The notes beneath the pieces were generated by a model, which saw only the letters and a list, made by a program, of their open reading frames with translations, ran no database searches and was not told where the DNA came from. Positions 43,045 to 51,752 of a DNA stretch of 64,000 nucleotides are shown piece by piece. Every line of letters begins with the position of its first letter. The first letter of the stretch is position 1. Both the position numbers and the translations under genes were made by a program. The DNA is from G963662605 sp963667005 (GTDB taxonomy: Bacteria > Bacteroidota > Ignavibacteria > Ignavibacteriales > Ignavibacteriaceae), in the NCBI GenBank assembly GCA_963667005.1, contig OY762937.1, positions 1,426,001-1,490,000 of the forward strand. The letters are read 5' to 3'.

Positions 43045-43147
43045 CCCCTCATCACCTAGCCTCTTCTCCCAAAGGGAGAAGAGGGATAGAAACAAGCAAA
43101 TTTTCTACCTCTCTCTCCCGCTGGGAGAGAGATTGAGAGTGAGGGCT
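43045..43147. repeat. REPIN-like repeat, family C copy 2
   Basis: CCCCTCATCACC...CTTCTCCCAAAGGGAGAAG (a hairpin) on the left and CTCTCTCCCGCTGGGAGAGAG (a hairpin) followed by TTGAGAGTGAGGGC on the right form an inverted pair about 100 bases long. Related to 33273-33405 and 57081-57220. Confidence 0.8.
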
Positions 43148-43232
43148 CTTTTTTGTCGCATTAATAAGGTTGATAAGCTGGTTTAGCAAAGGGATGGTAT
43201 TCTCAAGCAAAACGAAATATCAAAGTTCTATT

Positions 43233-43305
43233 ACATCCTCTGAGGGATGTGTTTATTAATAACTCCTTTAGCCTGCCCGCCATTTGGCGGGTTTACGACG
43301 GAGTT
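43233..43305. repeat. Double-hairpin repeat, family B copy 3
   Basis: Hairpin ACATCC / GGGATGT (43233-43250), linker GTTTATTAATAAC, then a longer hairpin between AACTCC and GGAGTT (43261-43305) that encloses CCCGCCATTTGGCGGG. Same design as 33669-33718. Confidence 0.75.
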
Positions 43306-43314
43306 GTCAAATAG

Positions 43315-44277
43315 TCATTGTTTTGGGTGCTGTTTAAAAAACCGCCAGAAGGTTTCTGTGGCGTCAATGGTAGGTACAAAGGGACCCATCAAAAAATCAG
43401 GAAGCCGGCGTGAGCGTTTGTGAAGATATTCGTGGCCGTGACCTTTAACGATTATTGATATGACCTTAGCATTATGATCGTGGGTTCCCCAATAATACTC
43501 ACTTAATGAATCGCTTTCTTCCTGTTCAAAAACCGTGGGATCCAATCCGCATAATTTCGCCCAGCGTTTCGGAGCGTCGAGAGCAGGTGCAACATTTGCC
43601 TTTTTGTTTCCAATACCTGCTAACCCACCGTTAATAGGAGTGAAAGGATCCTGGTCGCCTAAAATTTGAATGAGCGGAACAGGGTGAGCTATAACGGAAT
43701 CTTTCATAGTTCCGAAATGTCCCGCCATAACGCCTACAGCGGCGATGATATCACTGCGTTCAAAAGCGAAGCGGTATGCCATACCGGCGCCGTTCGAGTG
43801 TCCGCATATAAAAATTCGTGATGAATCAATACAAATATTATTTTCTACATACGAGATGAGGATAGAAAGAAATCCGACATCATCAATCTGTTTTGCGTGT
43901 GCGGAATTCGGTCCAGCAGCAAGGGTGCTCTCCATACCGCTGCTCCAGGTTTGCGGATTATAGAGAAAATTTTCCGGTTTGTCTTCTTTCTTTGGTGTGC
44001 CGTTCGGGAAGAGTATAACGAATCCTTCCTTATCAGCAAGTGCGTCCCAGCCCGTGGCTTCAACAATAGTTGACGTTGAGCCGCCTGCGCCATGCAGCAT
44101 AATAACGAGGGGATATTTCGTATCCGGACAAAAGTGATCGGGAAGGTACATAAGGGCGGTACGGTTACGATCCTGATAGAAAAACTCAATTTCATTTTTC
44201 CCAGGCGCAAAATTTTGGGCATTGACCATTTGAAGCATCGCAGCGAATATATATAATAGTAAAAAATTCTTTTTCAT
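43315..44277 (-). CDS. Secreted alpha/beta-hydrolase, poly(hydroxyalkanoate) depolymerase / feruloyl esterase type
   Basis: About 320 residues. The frame reaches 44313, but the ATG at 44277 begins a proper signal peptide (KKNFLLLYIFAAMLQMVNAQ), so that start is favoured although its ribosome binding site is weak. The LpqC-type esterase fold is seen in PLVIMLHGAGGS (oxyanion region), the nucleophile elbow GHSNGAG, ILGDQDPFTP (probable catalytic Asp) and GHGHEYLHKR (probable catalytic His). Substrate could be a polyester or a feruloyl or acetyl ester on plant polysaccharide. It stands alone between two repeat clusters. Confidence 0.85.
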   Translation of the reverse strand: MKKNFLLLYIFAAMLQMVNAQNFAPGKNEIEFFYQDRNRTALMYLPDHFCPDTKYPLVIMLHGAGGSTSTIVEATGWDALADKEGFVILFPNGTPKKEDKPENFLYNPQTWSSGMESTLAAGPNSAHAKQIDDVGFLSILISYVENNICIDSSRIFICGHSNGAGMAYRFAFERSDIIAAVGVMAGHFGTMKDSVIAHPVPLIQILGDQDPFTPINGGLAGIGNKKANVAPALDAPKRWAKLCGLDPTVFEQEESDSLSEYYWGTHDHNAKVISIIVKGHGHEYLHKRSRRLPDFLMGPFVPTIDATETFWRFFKQHPKQ

Positions 44278-44396
44278 GAACAAAGTTAAAGATTTATAGA
44301 GAATAATCTGCATCTAAGCGATCGATCAAGACTTTCTGATGAAGGAAATTGCTGAACTGTTCGTCCCCTCCAGAGACGAGATTTCCGGGGATGTGA

Positions 44397-44419
44397 AACC
44401 CCCGGTTGCGCCGGGGGTT
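44397..44419. repeat. REP-like hairpin AACCCCCGG / CCGGGGGTT
   Basis: A perfect 9-bp stem with loop TTGCG, upstream of the esterase gene. No T-run on the plus strand, and the flanking sequence (CTTTCAGGGTT) is typical of intergenic REP units in related genomes as I remember them. Confidence 0.6.
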
Positions 44420-44454
44420 ATCTCTGTTCATTCCTTTCAGGGTTGACAGGAGAT

Positions 44455-44515
44455 TTCCTAGCCCATGACCCCGCCCGAACGCCAAAAGGCGGGCAGGCTG
44501 GGTTGTGGGCTAGGA
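44455..44515. repeat. Dyad repeat, family A copy 3, with inner hairpin
   Basis: Outer arms TTCCTAGCCCA (44455-44465) and TGGGCTAGGAA (44505-44515) are exact reverse complements and enclose an inner CCCGCC...GGCGGG hairpin. It shares the outer arms with 4255-4288. Confidence 0.75.
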
Positions 44516-44586
44516 ATAACCTGTAATTCGAGCTGATTTTGACCAATTTAAATTTCTTCTTGACTTATTCAAAATATCTTAGTAAT

Positions 44587-44606
44587 TTTTCGACGAAAAA
44601 ACGAAA
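44587..44606 (+). promoter_or_regulatory. TetR operator candidate 1
   Basis: TTTTCGACGAAAAAACGA, followed by AA, gives an inverted repeat TTTTCG-N8-CGAAAA. It lies nine bases before the tetR start. The identical 18 bases occur again at 45227-45244 before the adaptor gene. Confidence 0.7.
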
Positions 44607-44615
44607 ATATTCGAA

Positions 44616-45212
44616 ATGAGCAATATAGAAAAAGACGATTCCGTAAGGGAACAGATACTTCAAGCGGCCAGTGAGGTCTTCCTGAAGTGGGGCATTAAGA
44701 AAACCACCATGGAAGATATTGCCCGTGCAGCCGGAAAAGGCAAGAGCACTCTTTATTATTATTTTAAAAATAAAGAGGAGATCTTTGATGCCGGCGGTAA
44801 ACTTGAGATTGATGAAATGATGGCTCAGGCTGTGAAAGAAATGGAACATGTTGAATCCGCAGTGGAAAAGCTCGAAGTGTACATCCAAAGTGGTTTCCAG
44901 TTCATGAAAAAGAAAATCGGATTTTACTCTGTTATCATGAGTGAGATAAGTGAGGACAGCAAGATCATCAAAGGGGTGCTGGAGTATATCGCCAAGAGCG
45001 AATCGAGAATTTTACACTCAATTCTTGAGTATGGCCTAAAGCGGAAAGAATTTAAATTTTCGAGCGAGGATGAGCTCAAAAAAACAATCCATGTACTCAT
45101 GCTTGCCATCCGTGGAGTAGAGCTTGAACTGATTCAGGCAAAGCACCCTAATCAACTTGACTCCTATATGGCCGTCTTAACCAAAATTTTGCTAAACGGG
45201 TTAAAAACCTAA
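44616..45212 (+). CDS. TetR-family transcriptional regulator of the efflux operon
   Basis: A 198-residue TetR-type repressor. Residues about 8-55 form the DNA-binding domain: ILQAASEVFLKWGIKKTTMEDIARAAGKGKSTLYYYFKNKEEIF, written here by its key parts. The C-terminal 140 residues are the helical ligand-binding domain and have no specific match. It is followed 58 bases later by the RND adaptor gene. The same 18-base sequence precedes both genes, so it probably represses itself and the pump until an inducer binds. No clear Shine-Dalgarno sequence is present at its ATG. Confidence 0.92.
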   Translation: MSNIEKDDSVREQILQAASEVFLKWGIKKTTMEDIARAAGKGKSTLYYYFKNKEEIFDAGGKLEIDEMMAQAVKEMEHVESAVEKLEVYIQSGFQFMKKKIGFYSVIMSEISEDSKIIKGVLEYIAKSESRILHSILEYGLKRKEFKFSSEDELKKTIHVLMLAIRGVELELIQAKHPNQLDSYMAVLTKILLNGLKT

Positions 45213-45226
45213 AATTTTTTACACTA

Positions 45227-45246
45227 TTTTCGACGAAAAAACGATA
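45227..45246 (+). promoter_or_regulatory. TetR operator candidate 2
   Basis: Exact repeat of TTTTCGACGAAAAAACGA in the 58-base gap between tetR and the adaptor gene, 25 bases before the adaptor start. Confidence 0.7.
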
Positions 45247-45270
45247 AACGTCTAAAAGGACAATATAACT

Positions 45271-46308
45271 ATGAAAAAGGATCTGATGAATTTGACAGTA
45301 TTTCTCTTAATTACTGCCGGGTTGTTTGCCGGATGCACAAAAGAGAAATCAGAAGAAAGAGCACCGGTCAATGTTGTTGTACAAACCGTACAAAATATTT
45401 CCGATGATCAGAATTTTGCATACAGCGGCACTATGGAGGAATCGGAATCCACGCCGCTGAGTTTTTCAGGAATGGGTACGGTATCCCGCGTGTATGTGAA
45501 CGAGGGAGATTTTGTACATAAAGGACAGCTTCTTGCAGAACTGAACAGTGAAAGCAGTAAGAACGCTTACGATATGGCATCAGCTGCCAATAAGCAGGCT
45601 GAAGATGCATATAAAAGAATTTTGCCAATGTATAAAAACGGAAACGTACCTGAGATAAAATTGGTAGAGGTTGAAACAAGTGTGCAGCAGACGAAAGCTG
45701 CTGCCGCAATGGCTAAGAAAAATCTGGACGACTGTAAGTTGTATGCAACAGGCAGCGGACTTGTAGGAAAAAAATCCATGGATCCCGGTATGAGCGTCGT
45801 TCCGGGTATGGCTTCCATTACCATAGTAAAAATAGATAAAATTTATGCCAAGGTATCCGTATCTGAAAACGAAATTGCCTCGATCAAAAAAGGCGATAAG
45901 GCGAAGATTGTAATTGCAGCTCTGAATAATGCAGAATATCAGGGAAGTGTTGAGGAAATCGGTGTACTGGCTGATCCGATGGCGCATACATATAAGATAA
46001 AAATCGCAATTGCCAATACAGGACAAAAAATAAAACCCGGAATGATATGCAATGTATTTCTTGGTAAACCATCCGGTAATAATTGTTTAGTTGTTCCAAA
46101 TCAATCAATTCTGACTGATGAGCACGGAAAGAGCTATGTTTATACAGTTGAGGGTGGACAGAATAAAGCATCTAAAAAATATGTAACGACCGGTAAACTT
46201 GTCAGAGCCGGTGTGGAGATTTTGGATGGATTGCAACAGGGTGAACAGGTCGTTGTTGCGGGTCAGCAAAAACTTGTTGACGGCACAGCTATCGAAATTA
46301 TGAAATGA
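45271..46308 (+). CDS. RND efflux periplasmic adaptor (membrane fusion lipoprotein)
   Basis: A 345-residue HlyD/AcrA-type adaptor that links the inner-membrane pump to the TolC channel. Residues 1-22 are a signal peptide with lipobox LFAGC, so it is anchored by a lipid. The biotinyl-lipoyl-like half motifs are seen in GTVSRVYVNEGDFVHKGQLLAEL and ATGSGLVGKKSMDPGMSVVPG, with a short helical hairpin between them (about 95-140). Then come a beta-barrel domain and a membrane-proximal domain (VPNQSILTDEHGKSYVY, DGLQQGEQVV). AAAAGGA precedes the ATG. It is the first structural gene of the pump operon; 19 bases to the permease. Confidence 0.94.
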   Translation: MKKDLMNLTVFLLITAGLFAGCTKEKSEERAPVNVVVQTVQNISDDQNFAYSGTMEESESTPLSFSGMGTVSRVYVNEGDFVHKGQLLAELNSESSKNAYDMASAANKQAEDAYKRILPMYKNGNVPEIKLVEVETSVQQTKAAAAMAKKNLDDCKLYATGSGLVGKKSMDPGMSVVPGMASITIVKIDKIYAKVSVSENEIASIKKGDKAKIVIAALNNAEYQGSVEEIGVLADPMAHTYKIKIAIANTGQKIKPGMICNVFLGKPSGNNCLVVPNQSILTDEHGKSYVYTVEGGQNKASKKYVTTGKLVRAGVEILDGLQQGEQVVVAGQQKLVDGTAIEIMK

Positions 46309-46327
46309 TGAATCGGAATAAGATACA

Positions 46328-49300
46328 ATGAAAACGAAAAGAACATTAATAGAAAATATTCTCCGGTATAAGCAGATAATTTATATAGCGACGGCTATGC
46401 TACTTGTAGCAGGTGCCATAGCATTAATCGAAATGCCGCGTGATGAATTTCCTGAATTCGAAATTCGACAGGGAGTCATTATCGGTGTTTATCCCGGAGC
46501 CACTTCAAAACAAGTTGAAGAACAGTTAACGAAAAAAGTTGAGAACTACCTTTTTCAATATGAAGCTGTGGAAAAATCCAAAACACATTCTATCTCAAAA
46601 GAAAACGTGATGGTTATCTATGTTGAAGTCACGAAAAAAGAGAAGGATCCGAAGCTGTTTTGGTCCAAGCTCCGTCATGGATTGAATGATCTGAAATCGC
46701 AGCTTCCTTCCGGAGTTATGTCGCTTACAGCGGATGATGATTTCGGTAACACTTCGGCAATATTATTGTCGGTAGAGTCCGATACCAAATCATACAAAGA
46801 ATTAGAAAAATATATCGCGAAGTTTGAAGACGATGCACGGAAAATCAAAGCTACATCACGCGTAAAACATCTCGGTCTGCAAAAAGAAGTTATTAACGTG
46901 TACATGGATGATGCCAAGCTTACTAACTATGGTATCAAGCCGCTTACGGTAATGGCAATGCTTAAACCTGCCGGAACAGTGAATTACGCCGGAGAGATTG
47001 ATGACGGAAACCTCGTCATGCCGATTCATATTCCTACGACGTACAAATCGGAAAGCGATATTGCGAATCAGATCATTTATTCCGATCCGACGGGTAATGC
47101 AATCCGGGTGAAAGATGTAGCCCGCATAACAAGAGAGTACCCGGATCCGGACTCTTACATCAGGTCGAACGGAAAGAAATGCTTGATCGTCTCGCTTGAA
47201 ATGCTTCCCGGTCATAACATTGTTCAATATGGTGAGGATATTAAAAAGGAGATTACCAAGTTTAAGAACAGTGTTCCGCCGGATGTTAATGTCGGTATTA
47301 TTTCCGATATGCCGGAGTTTGTGTCGCATTCCATTTATGACTTTATGAAGGAATTCCTGATTGCAATCATTTCGGTAATTCTTGTAACTGTACTTTTACT
47401 ACCGCGAAGAGTCGCATTGGTTGCGGCATCTGCTATTCCGGTCTCAATATTGATAACGCTTGGTTTTATGTGGGTATCGGGAATGACGCTGCAAACGGTA
47501 TCGCTGGCGGGACTTATTATCGTACTCGGAATGGTGGTAGATAATGCTATCGTGATTATAGATAATTATGTGGAAAAATTAGATAACGGCATAACTCCGC
47601 ATGATGCGGCGACCCAAAGTGTGACGGACTTGTTCGCTTCAGTATTTTCCGCAACTCTTATTCTGATTTTCTGCTTTCTGCCGATGGCCGTTTTAATGAC
47701 CGGGACCGCGGGTGATTTTGTCCGTTCGCTTCCGGCAACTATTACATTCGCTTTAGGTGTTTCGCTTGCCGTATCAGTCATTCTCGTTCCGTTGCTTTGC
47801 TACACTTTTATTAAAGTTGGCATAAAGCACATGGACGAAAATAGCAGAAAGAGCCGTTTTCTTAACTGGCTGCAAAATTTTTACGACAACATGCTGGAGA
47901 AGTCCTTTAAAAATAAAAAGACTGTTGTTCTGATTGGTGCGACTTCATTTATTCTGGGACTCATACTGATGGGCATTGCGCCACAGCAGCCGTTCCCGGC
48001 GTTCCAGCGGAATCAGTTCGCGGTAGAAGTATATCTACCGACAGGCAGTTCCTTGCAGCAGACTGATAAGGTGATGAAAGATATTGAGTCACTTTTGCAG
48101 AAAGACAAAAGAGTAAAAGAGATTGCATCATTTGTTGGAACCAGTTCTCCAAGATTCCAGACAATGTACGCGCCACAATTTCCGGCAAAAAACTACGGAC
48201 AGCTCCTGGTAATTACTGAATCGGACAAAGCTACTATAGAAATGCTGAATGAATATAGTAAGTCTTATAGTAACAATTTCCCGAACGCGCATGTAAAATG
48301 GAAACAGCTTGAAATGTCGCCATCTGCTACACCTATTGAAGTGCGGGTAAGCGGGGACAGCATTGCGGTAATAAAACAGGTCGCCTCGCAGATTAAAGAT
48401 ATATTCAAGGGCATCAAAGGAACGCAATGGATAAGAACGGATTATAAGGATCCATTACAGTCCGTTCAATTGAATCTCAAGGAAGATGAAGCTAGCCGTC
48501 TCGGTTACTCGAAGCAGATTCTTGACTATTCACTTATGGCGGGAACGAAGGGCCTGCCGGTGGCAACATTATGGGAAGATGATTACCCGATTGACGTCAA
48601 TCTTAAAGTTGATAAAAATGTGAAGACAAATGTTGATGATATTATGAATCAATACGTCACTTCACCGTTTCTCGTCTCATCGGTTCAGGTGCGTCAGCTT
48701 GCAGATGCAAAGCAGGAATGGACCGAAGGTGAAATTGCGCGCAGAAACGGAGTTCGCACTATAACGGTACAGGTTGATGTTGAGCGCGGGCAATACGCAT
48801 CTTCCATATTGGATGAAGGCATGAAAAAAATCAGCAAGCTGAAACTTCCTGATGGTGTTAGTATAAATTACGGCGGAGAATACGAAACTAATGTTGACGA
48901 AGTAACGCCGATGTATTACGCTATGGTAGTTTCCATTTGCATCATCTTTGTTATTCTCATGTTCCAGTTCCGCAATATCAAAACGACAATACTTATCATG
49001 ATGACTCTGCCGCTGTGTATCTTCGGCGCTTCGTTCGGTGTCAACATCACCGGGTATGCGTTCGGAGTAACGTCACTTATCGGCATCATCAGTCTGATGG
49101 GTATTATTGTGAGAAATGGAATTATCTACGTGTCCTACGCTGAAGTACTGCGTAATGAACACGGCCATTCATTGGAAGAAGCTGCTCTTGCTGCGGCAAA
49201 AAGAAGAATGCGTCCGATATTCCTTACTTCGGCAGCGGCCGCTGTCGGTGTTGTGCCGATGATCATCAGCCGTTCACCTTTGTGGGGACCGGTAGGTGCG

Positions 49301-49417
49301 GTCATTTGTTTTGGTTTGATGTTCGGATTGGTATTATCATTAATCGTGCTTCCGGTTTTATACTACCTGTTCCACAGAAAAGACTTCGATAAAATTGCGG
49401 AGGAGGCTGCGTTATGA
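46328..49417 (+). CDS. RND-family efflux permease
   Basis: A 1029-residue AcrB-type inner-membrane pump. It has 12 expected transmembrane helices: one at about 17-35, a block at about 340-545, and a C-terminal block at about 860-1015. Two large periplasmic loops lie between. The N-terminal PRDEFPEFEI motif and GATSKQVEEQLTKKVE are typical. In TM4 the proton-relay site is VVDNAIVIID, where the second Asp of AcrB is Asn, and the TM10 Lys position reads Arg (GIIVRNGIIYV). These changes are common outside Proteobacteria. Substrate unknown. The TolC gene overlaps its stop by four bases (ATGA). Confidence 0.95.
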   Translation: MKTKRTLIENILRYKQIIYIATAMLLVAGAIALIEMPRDEFPEFEIRQGVIIGVYPGATSKQVEEQLTKKVENYLFQYEAVEKSKTHSISKENVMVIYVEVTKKEKDPKLFWSKLRHGLNDLKSQLPSGVMSLTADDDFGNTSAILLSVESDTKSYKELEKYIAKFEDDARKIKATSRVKHLGLQKEVINVYMDDAKLTNYGIKPLTVMAMLKPAGTVNYAGEIDDGNLVMPIHIPTTYKSESDIANQIIYSDPTGNAIRVKDVARITREYPDPDSYIRSNGKKCLIVSLEMLPGHNIVQYGEDIKKEITKFKNSVPPDVNVGIISDMPEFVSHSIYDFMKEFLIAIISVILVTVLLLPRRVALVAASAIPVSILITLGFMWVSGMTLQTVSLAGLIIVLGMVVDNAIVIIDNYVEKLDNGITPHDAATQSVTDLFASVFSATLILIFCFLPMAVLMTGTAGDFVRSLPATITFALGVSLAVSVILVPLLCYTFIKVGIKHMDENSRKSRFLNWLQNFYDNMLEKSFKNKKTVVLIGATSFILGLILMGIAPQQPFPAFQRNQFAVEVYLPTGSSLQQTDKVMKDIESLLQKDKRVKEIASFVGTSSPRFQTMYAPQFPAKNYGQLLVITESDKATIEMLNEYSKSYSNNFPNAHVKWKQLEMSPSATPIEVRVSGDSIAVIKQVASQIKDIFKGIKGTQWIRTDYKDPLQSVQLNLKEDEASRLGYSKQILDYSLMAGTKGLPVATLWEDDYPIDVNLKVDKNVKTNVDDIMNQYVTSPFLVSSVQVRQLADAKQEWTEGEIARRNGVRTITVQVDVERGQYASSILDEGMKKISKLKLPDGVSINYGGEYETNVDEVTPMYYAMVVSICIIFVILMFQFRNIKTTILIMMTLPLCIFGASFGVNITGYAFGVTSLIGIISLMGIIVRNGIIYVSYAEVLRNEHGHSLEEAALAAAKRRMRPIFLTSAAAAVGVVPMIISRSPLWGPVGAVICFGLMFGLVLSLIVLPVLYYLFHRKDFDKIAEEAAL

Positions 49418-50754
49418 AACGGATCAATATAATTATATGCGTTTTGTTATTAAGCCAATTTGTGCCTGCTCAAAGACTGATTTCGCTGCAGGAGAGCAAG
49501 GAACTAGCTCTCGGCAATAACGCGAAAAGCAAGAACAGTAAATTGGAAATGCAAAGCGCACGTCAGGTTAAAAAATCTGCGTTCACGAACTATTTTCCAA
49601 GCATCAGTGCGAGCGGCATGATGTTCGGAGCGCAGAAATACCTGTCGGAGACTCATTCTGCCGGCGGTAACCTGCCGGTGTATGACGGCAATCCGGCAAA
49701 TTTGCTTACAGCAACTCAGTTTGCCTACTTCCCGAGCAGTACTATAGGCATGATGAAAAAGGGTACTATCGGTTATGTATCGGCAGCACAGCCTTTATTT
49801 ACCGGCGGTCGTATCTATTACGGTAATCAGCTCGCTTCACTTGGTGTTGATGTAGCCGATTATAAAGATAAACTGACGACAAATGAAATCAATCAGAAAA
49901 CCGAAGAGCAGTATTGGCAGATAGTTTCGTTAAAAGAAAAAGCTAATACTATCCTCGCGTATGAAACTCTTTTAAGGCGGCTTATCAATCAGGTTGAGGA
50001 TGCCTACACCCATGGGCTGACAACTAAAAACGACGTTTTAAAAGTGAAAGTCAAATTAAACGAAGTGCTTCTGAATAAGTCCAAACTGGAAAACGGAACG
50101 CGCCTTGCCGAAATGGCATTCTGCCAATATATAGGCATTCCGTTTGACTCCACCATAGTATTTAAGGATTCTCTGGTTATTAACGGTATACCCCAAAGCT
50201 ATTTTGTCGATAAGAATGAAGCGTTGCAGCAGCGCACAGAGTATGCACTATTGGAAAAATCCATAGAAGCTGAAAAACTGCAAACCAAAATGAAGTTCGG
50301 CGAATATCTGCCTCAGGTCGCAGTCGGTGCTAATGAAATGTACATGAAACTCGATGATGCAAATTCAAGAACCTTCGGCATGGTTTTCGGTTCAGTAAAC
50401 GTACCGATTTCATCTTGGTGGAGCGGGAGCCATGAATTAGAAGAGCGCTGTATCAAAGAAGAAATTGCTAAAAACAATTTCAAAGACAACAGTGAACTGC
50501 TTGCCCTGCAAATTGAAAAATCATGGCAGGATTTGACCGACGCGTATAAACAATACTTGCTGTGTCTGGATTCCAAGTTACAGGCCGAGGAAAATATGAA
50601 AGTAAATGACGACAGTTTTAAAAACGGCGTTATTAATATTTCGGATTTACTTGAATCTAAAGCAATGTTGCAGCAGACGCAGGATCAGCTGACCGACGCA
50701 AAAGCATCATACGCGACAAAACTCAGTTTATATTTACAGGTAACAGGCCGCTAA
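49414..50754 (+). CDS. TolC-family outer-membrane efflux channel
   Basis: A 446-residue outer-membrane factor. Signal peptide at 1-19 (IIICVLLLSQFVPAQ). The mature part has the two-fold repeat of TolC proteins: long helical stretches (SKELALGNNAKSKNSKLEMQSARQVKKSAF, here by its key parts; and KNDVLKVKVKLNEVLLNKSKLENG), beta-strand segments with QPLFTGGRIYYGNQ, and the second repeat with KMKFGEYLPQVAVGANEMYMK and NISDLLESKAMLQQTQDQLTDAKASY. Its ATG overlaps the permease stop, so it is translationally coupled. It is the last gene of the tetR-adaptor-permease operon; a terminator follows. Confidence 0.94.
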   Translation: MKRINIIICVLLLSQFVPAQRLISLQESKELALGNNAKSKNSKLEMQSARQVKKSAFTNYFPSISASGMMFGAQKYLSETHSAGGNLPVYDGNPANLLTATQFAYFPSSTIGMMKKGTIGYVSAAQPLFTGGRIYYGNQLASLGVDVADYKDKLTTNEINQKTEEQYWQIVSLKEKANTILAYETLLRRLINQVEDAYTHGLTTKNDVLKVKVKLNEVLLNKSKLENGTRLAEMAFCQYIGIPFDSTIVFKDSLVINGIPQSYFVDKNEALQQRTEYALLEKSIEAEKLQTKMKFGEYLPQVAVGANEMYMKLDDANSRTFGMVFGSVNVPISSWWSGSHELEERCIKEEIAKNNFKDNSELLALQIEKSWQDLTDAYKQYLLCLDSKLQAEENMKVNDDSFKNGVINISDLLESKAMLQQTQDQLTDAKASYATKLSLYLQVTGR

Positions 50755-50775
50755 AATTCCCCCAATCACACAAAA

Positions 50776-50812
50776 CCTCTCCTGTGCTATACAGTGCGGG
50801 AGGGGTTTTTTT
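50776..50812 (+). terminator. Terminator of the efflux operon
   Basis: An imperfect stem between AAACCTCTCC and GGGAGGGGTTT with a loop of about 14 bases, followed by seven T. Confidence 0.8.
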
Positions 50813-50849
50813 ATTATGTCTTCGTACAAAATCGTTATAGTAAATTCAC

Positions 50850-50895
50850 AATAGAACGCGGATGACACGGATGACGCAGATTTTCACTGATTATT
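50850..50895. repeat. Single end of repeat family D
   Basis: AATAGAACGCGGATGACACG and the following ATGACGCAG match the arms of the inverted-repeat element at 41950-42142. No second arm is found nearby. Confidence 0.7.
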
Positions 50896-50978
50896 ATGGT
50901 TTAGAATAAAGTCTAAGCAGTACTTTCAATAGTATAAAGTTAATTCATTACATTTGCGATAATGAAAGGAGAAATATT

Positions 50979-51554
50979 ATGATTGGAATACTTGCCTTTG
51001 GATCCCTGTTGTCTGATTGTGGGGCTGAGATTAAATGTAGTACTGAAAGAATAATTGATGATGTTGAGACACCCTTCCCAATTGAATTCGCTAGGATAAG
51101 TCAAACGAGAGGTGGTGCCCCTACGCTTGTGCCAGTTAAAACTGGAGGGGAAAAAGTGAAAGGGAAAATATTTTGTCTAAAAAGTACAATCAGCTTAGAG
51201 GAAGCTAAAAATATTCTTTATAGAAGAGAAATTAATAAAGTATGCTCAGGGCTAATATATAAACAGCCAGATAATGAAGAGAGTGGTAAAGTACTTATAA
51301 AAGAGGACTATGAGAATTTCGAATGTTGTGAAATCGTCGTATATACTGACTTTAATGAGTGTGGAAAGGAAAACTTATCTCCCGAACAATTAGCTAATAA
51401 AGCAATTGAGAGTGTTTGTGAAGCCAAAGAAGGCAAAGATGGAATCACTTACTTGCTTGGTGTAAAAGCAAATGGAGTACATACGCCGCTCATGGATGAA
51501 TATGAGCGAGAAATTGTGAGACAGATAAAACAACGAATTTGTGCGAAGCATTAA
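50979..51554 (+). CDS. Gamma-glutamylcyclotransferase-like protein (weak assignment)
   Basis: A 191-residue cytoplasmic protein. The N-terminus IGILAFGSLLSD resembles the YGSL loop that opens gamma-glutamylcyclotransferase-fold proteins, and TLVPVKTGGEKVKGKIFCL fits the strand after it; beyond that I see no diagnostic residues. The start is clear: ATG with AAAGGAGAAATATT upstream. Six of its eight Arg codons are AGA or AGG, whereas neighbouring genes mostly use CGT/CGC, and it is AT-richer, which suggests recent acquisition. It is followed by a stretch that looks like gene remnants and preceded by a repeat end. Confidence 0.55.
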   Translation: MIGILAFGSLLSDCGAEIKCSTERIIDDVETPFPIEFARISQTRGGAPTLVPVKTGGEKVKGKIFCLKSTISLEEAKNILYRREINKVCSGLIYKQPDNEESGKVLIKEDYENFECCEIVVYTDFNECGKENLSPEQLANKAIESVCEAKEGKDGITYLLGVKANGVHTPLMDEYEREIVRQIKQRICAKH

Positions 51555-51565
51555 AAAAAACAGAA

Positions 51566-51752
51566 ATGATTGGTGGGGGCGGTTTCCAGATAGAAAGAAG
51601 GGACGTTGCAAATATGCTTGCATTATGCGAATACATGCAAAAAAGTGGATTATTCTGTTCCTCCAAGTATTTGTCCAATGGATTCTCCCCGAGGGATTCT
51701 GCGAACGTATAAATTTGCTGTGTTGCGGAATAGCCTTGGTTATATTTAAGCA
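51566..51752 (+). pseudogene. Possible small gene remnant
   Basis: From the ATG at 51566 a 48-codon frame (RRDVANMLALCEYMQKSGLF...) ends at 51712. If one base is skipped near 51708 the reading continues as YKFAVLRNSLGYI to a stop at 51752. Arg codons are AGA/AGG as in the preceding gene. A second overlapping frame from the GTG at 51541 gives 91 residues but looks less protein-like. No family recognised. The rest of the gap to 51903 shows nothing. Confidence 0.3.

Noticed and set aside
46856..47329. 157-residue minus-strand frame
   Set aside because: A shadow of the RND permease, low-complexity His/Arg/Asn content, no ribosome site.
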